From a virus: a stretch of 21,060 bases of DNA. This document shows positions 20,910-21,060 of this stretch, piece by piece. The DNA lies in IMG/VR virus record IMGVR_UViG_3300027704_000202, positions 1 to 21,060 of that record; one strand, written 5' to 3'. The notes under the pieces were generated by a model that was not told where the DNA came from, did no database searches, and saw only the letters and a list, made by a program, of their open reading frames with translations. The position numbers and the translations under genes are program-made. Each line of letters starts with the position of its first letter. Positions within the stretch are counted from its first letter, which is position 1.

Positions 20910-21060
20910 ACAATACCTTTTAAATTAACCCTTAACGGCTTACCCCATGATGCGTTCGGTGGCTCATACACCACCGCCATCATTCCGAATGCGTCTGCCG
21001 CGTGGCTGGACCAATCGTGGTTAGGTCCAAGCCCTATGTTCCTGTTCTCGTCGCGCTTTT
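20906..21060 (-). CDS. terL: Terminase large subunit, C-terminal end (partial)
   Basis: Only the last 50 codons are in the window; the gene continues beyond position 21060. The reading frame contains HDWSSHAADAFGMMAVVYE, the typical C-terminal motif of the terminase large-subunit nuclease domain, in which the H..SHAADAF histidine and aspartate are near-invariant and the aspartate helps bind catalytic metal. The large subunit is the ATP-driven motor and nuclease that cuts concatemeric phage DNA and pumps it through the portal. The TGA stop overlaps the ATG of the next gene (ATGA), so the two are translationally coupled. No small terminase subunit is visible; it may lie upstream outside the window. 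Confidence 0.9.
   Translation of the reverse strand, partial: KRDENRNIGLGPNHDWSSHAADAFGMMAVVYEPPNASWGKPLRVNLKGIV

Noticed and set aside
1-21060. tRNA genes, integrase, attachment sites or transposon ends
   Set aside because: I looked for cloverleaf-like sequence, recombinase motifs and terminal inverted repeats and saw none; the whole window is packed with late phage genes.

Overview
The window is part of a tailed double-stranded DNA phage genome. It holds a single head-to-tail run of virion and lysis genes, all read from the minus strand, so transcription runs from high to low coordinates. Genes abut or overlap by a few bases, every supported gene is a recognisable or plausible phage gene, and I see no host housekeeping gene, integrase, transposase, tRNA or CRISPR. 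The capsid protein, portal and adaptor look like the families found in podovirus-like phages of the SU10/phiEco32 kind. The tail-fibre and small accessory proteins resemble those of aquatic phages. The host cannot be read from the sequence; a Gram-negative, perhaps aquatic, bacterium is an inference.

Layout in transcription order. The C-terminal end of the large terminase subunit enters at 21060. It is followed by a 634-residue protein with an ADP-ribosyltransferase-like N-terminal domain (20909-19005), then a head-tail adaptor (18995-18372). The tail and fibre block (18375-12727) contains a short fibre-domain protein, an Ala/Ser-rich 20-residue-repeat protein, a fibre with a [13 protein letters not shown]-type N terminus, an AT-rich probable fibre tip, a tail assembly chaperone, two small membrane proteins, a nozzle-like beta-rich protein, a jelly-roll-like protein and a 121-residue conserved protein. 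The internal or ejection protein block (12725-6091) includes a 757-residue protein built from 10- and 22-residue repeats. The head block (6033-1771) has portal, a small helical protein, scaffold and major capsid protein. A strong intrinsic terminator (1719-1750) follows the capsid gene. The last stretch has a 33-residue Lys-rich protein, a 94-residue protein and a lysis cassette: TM/coiled-coil protein, EF-hand/two-TM protein, holin-like protein and an M15 peptidase endolysin cut by the window edge.

How it works together. Terminase packages DNA through the portal into a shell built by scaffold and capsid protein. Adaptor, nozzle, fibres and chaperone form the tail. The Ala/Gly/Gln-rich large proteins are candidates for ejected internal proteins, and the membrane proteins plus peptidase release progeny. 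A weak hairpin before portal (6050-6073) and the strong terminator after capsid bracket the head genes, which may set capsid stoichiometry.

No gap between genes reaches 300 bases. The largest is 1698-1770, filled by the terminator and a ribosome binding site. All open frames I examined on the plus strand lie opposite these genes and look like shadows.
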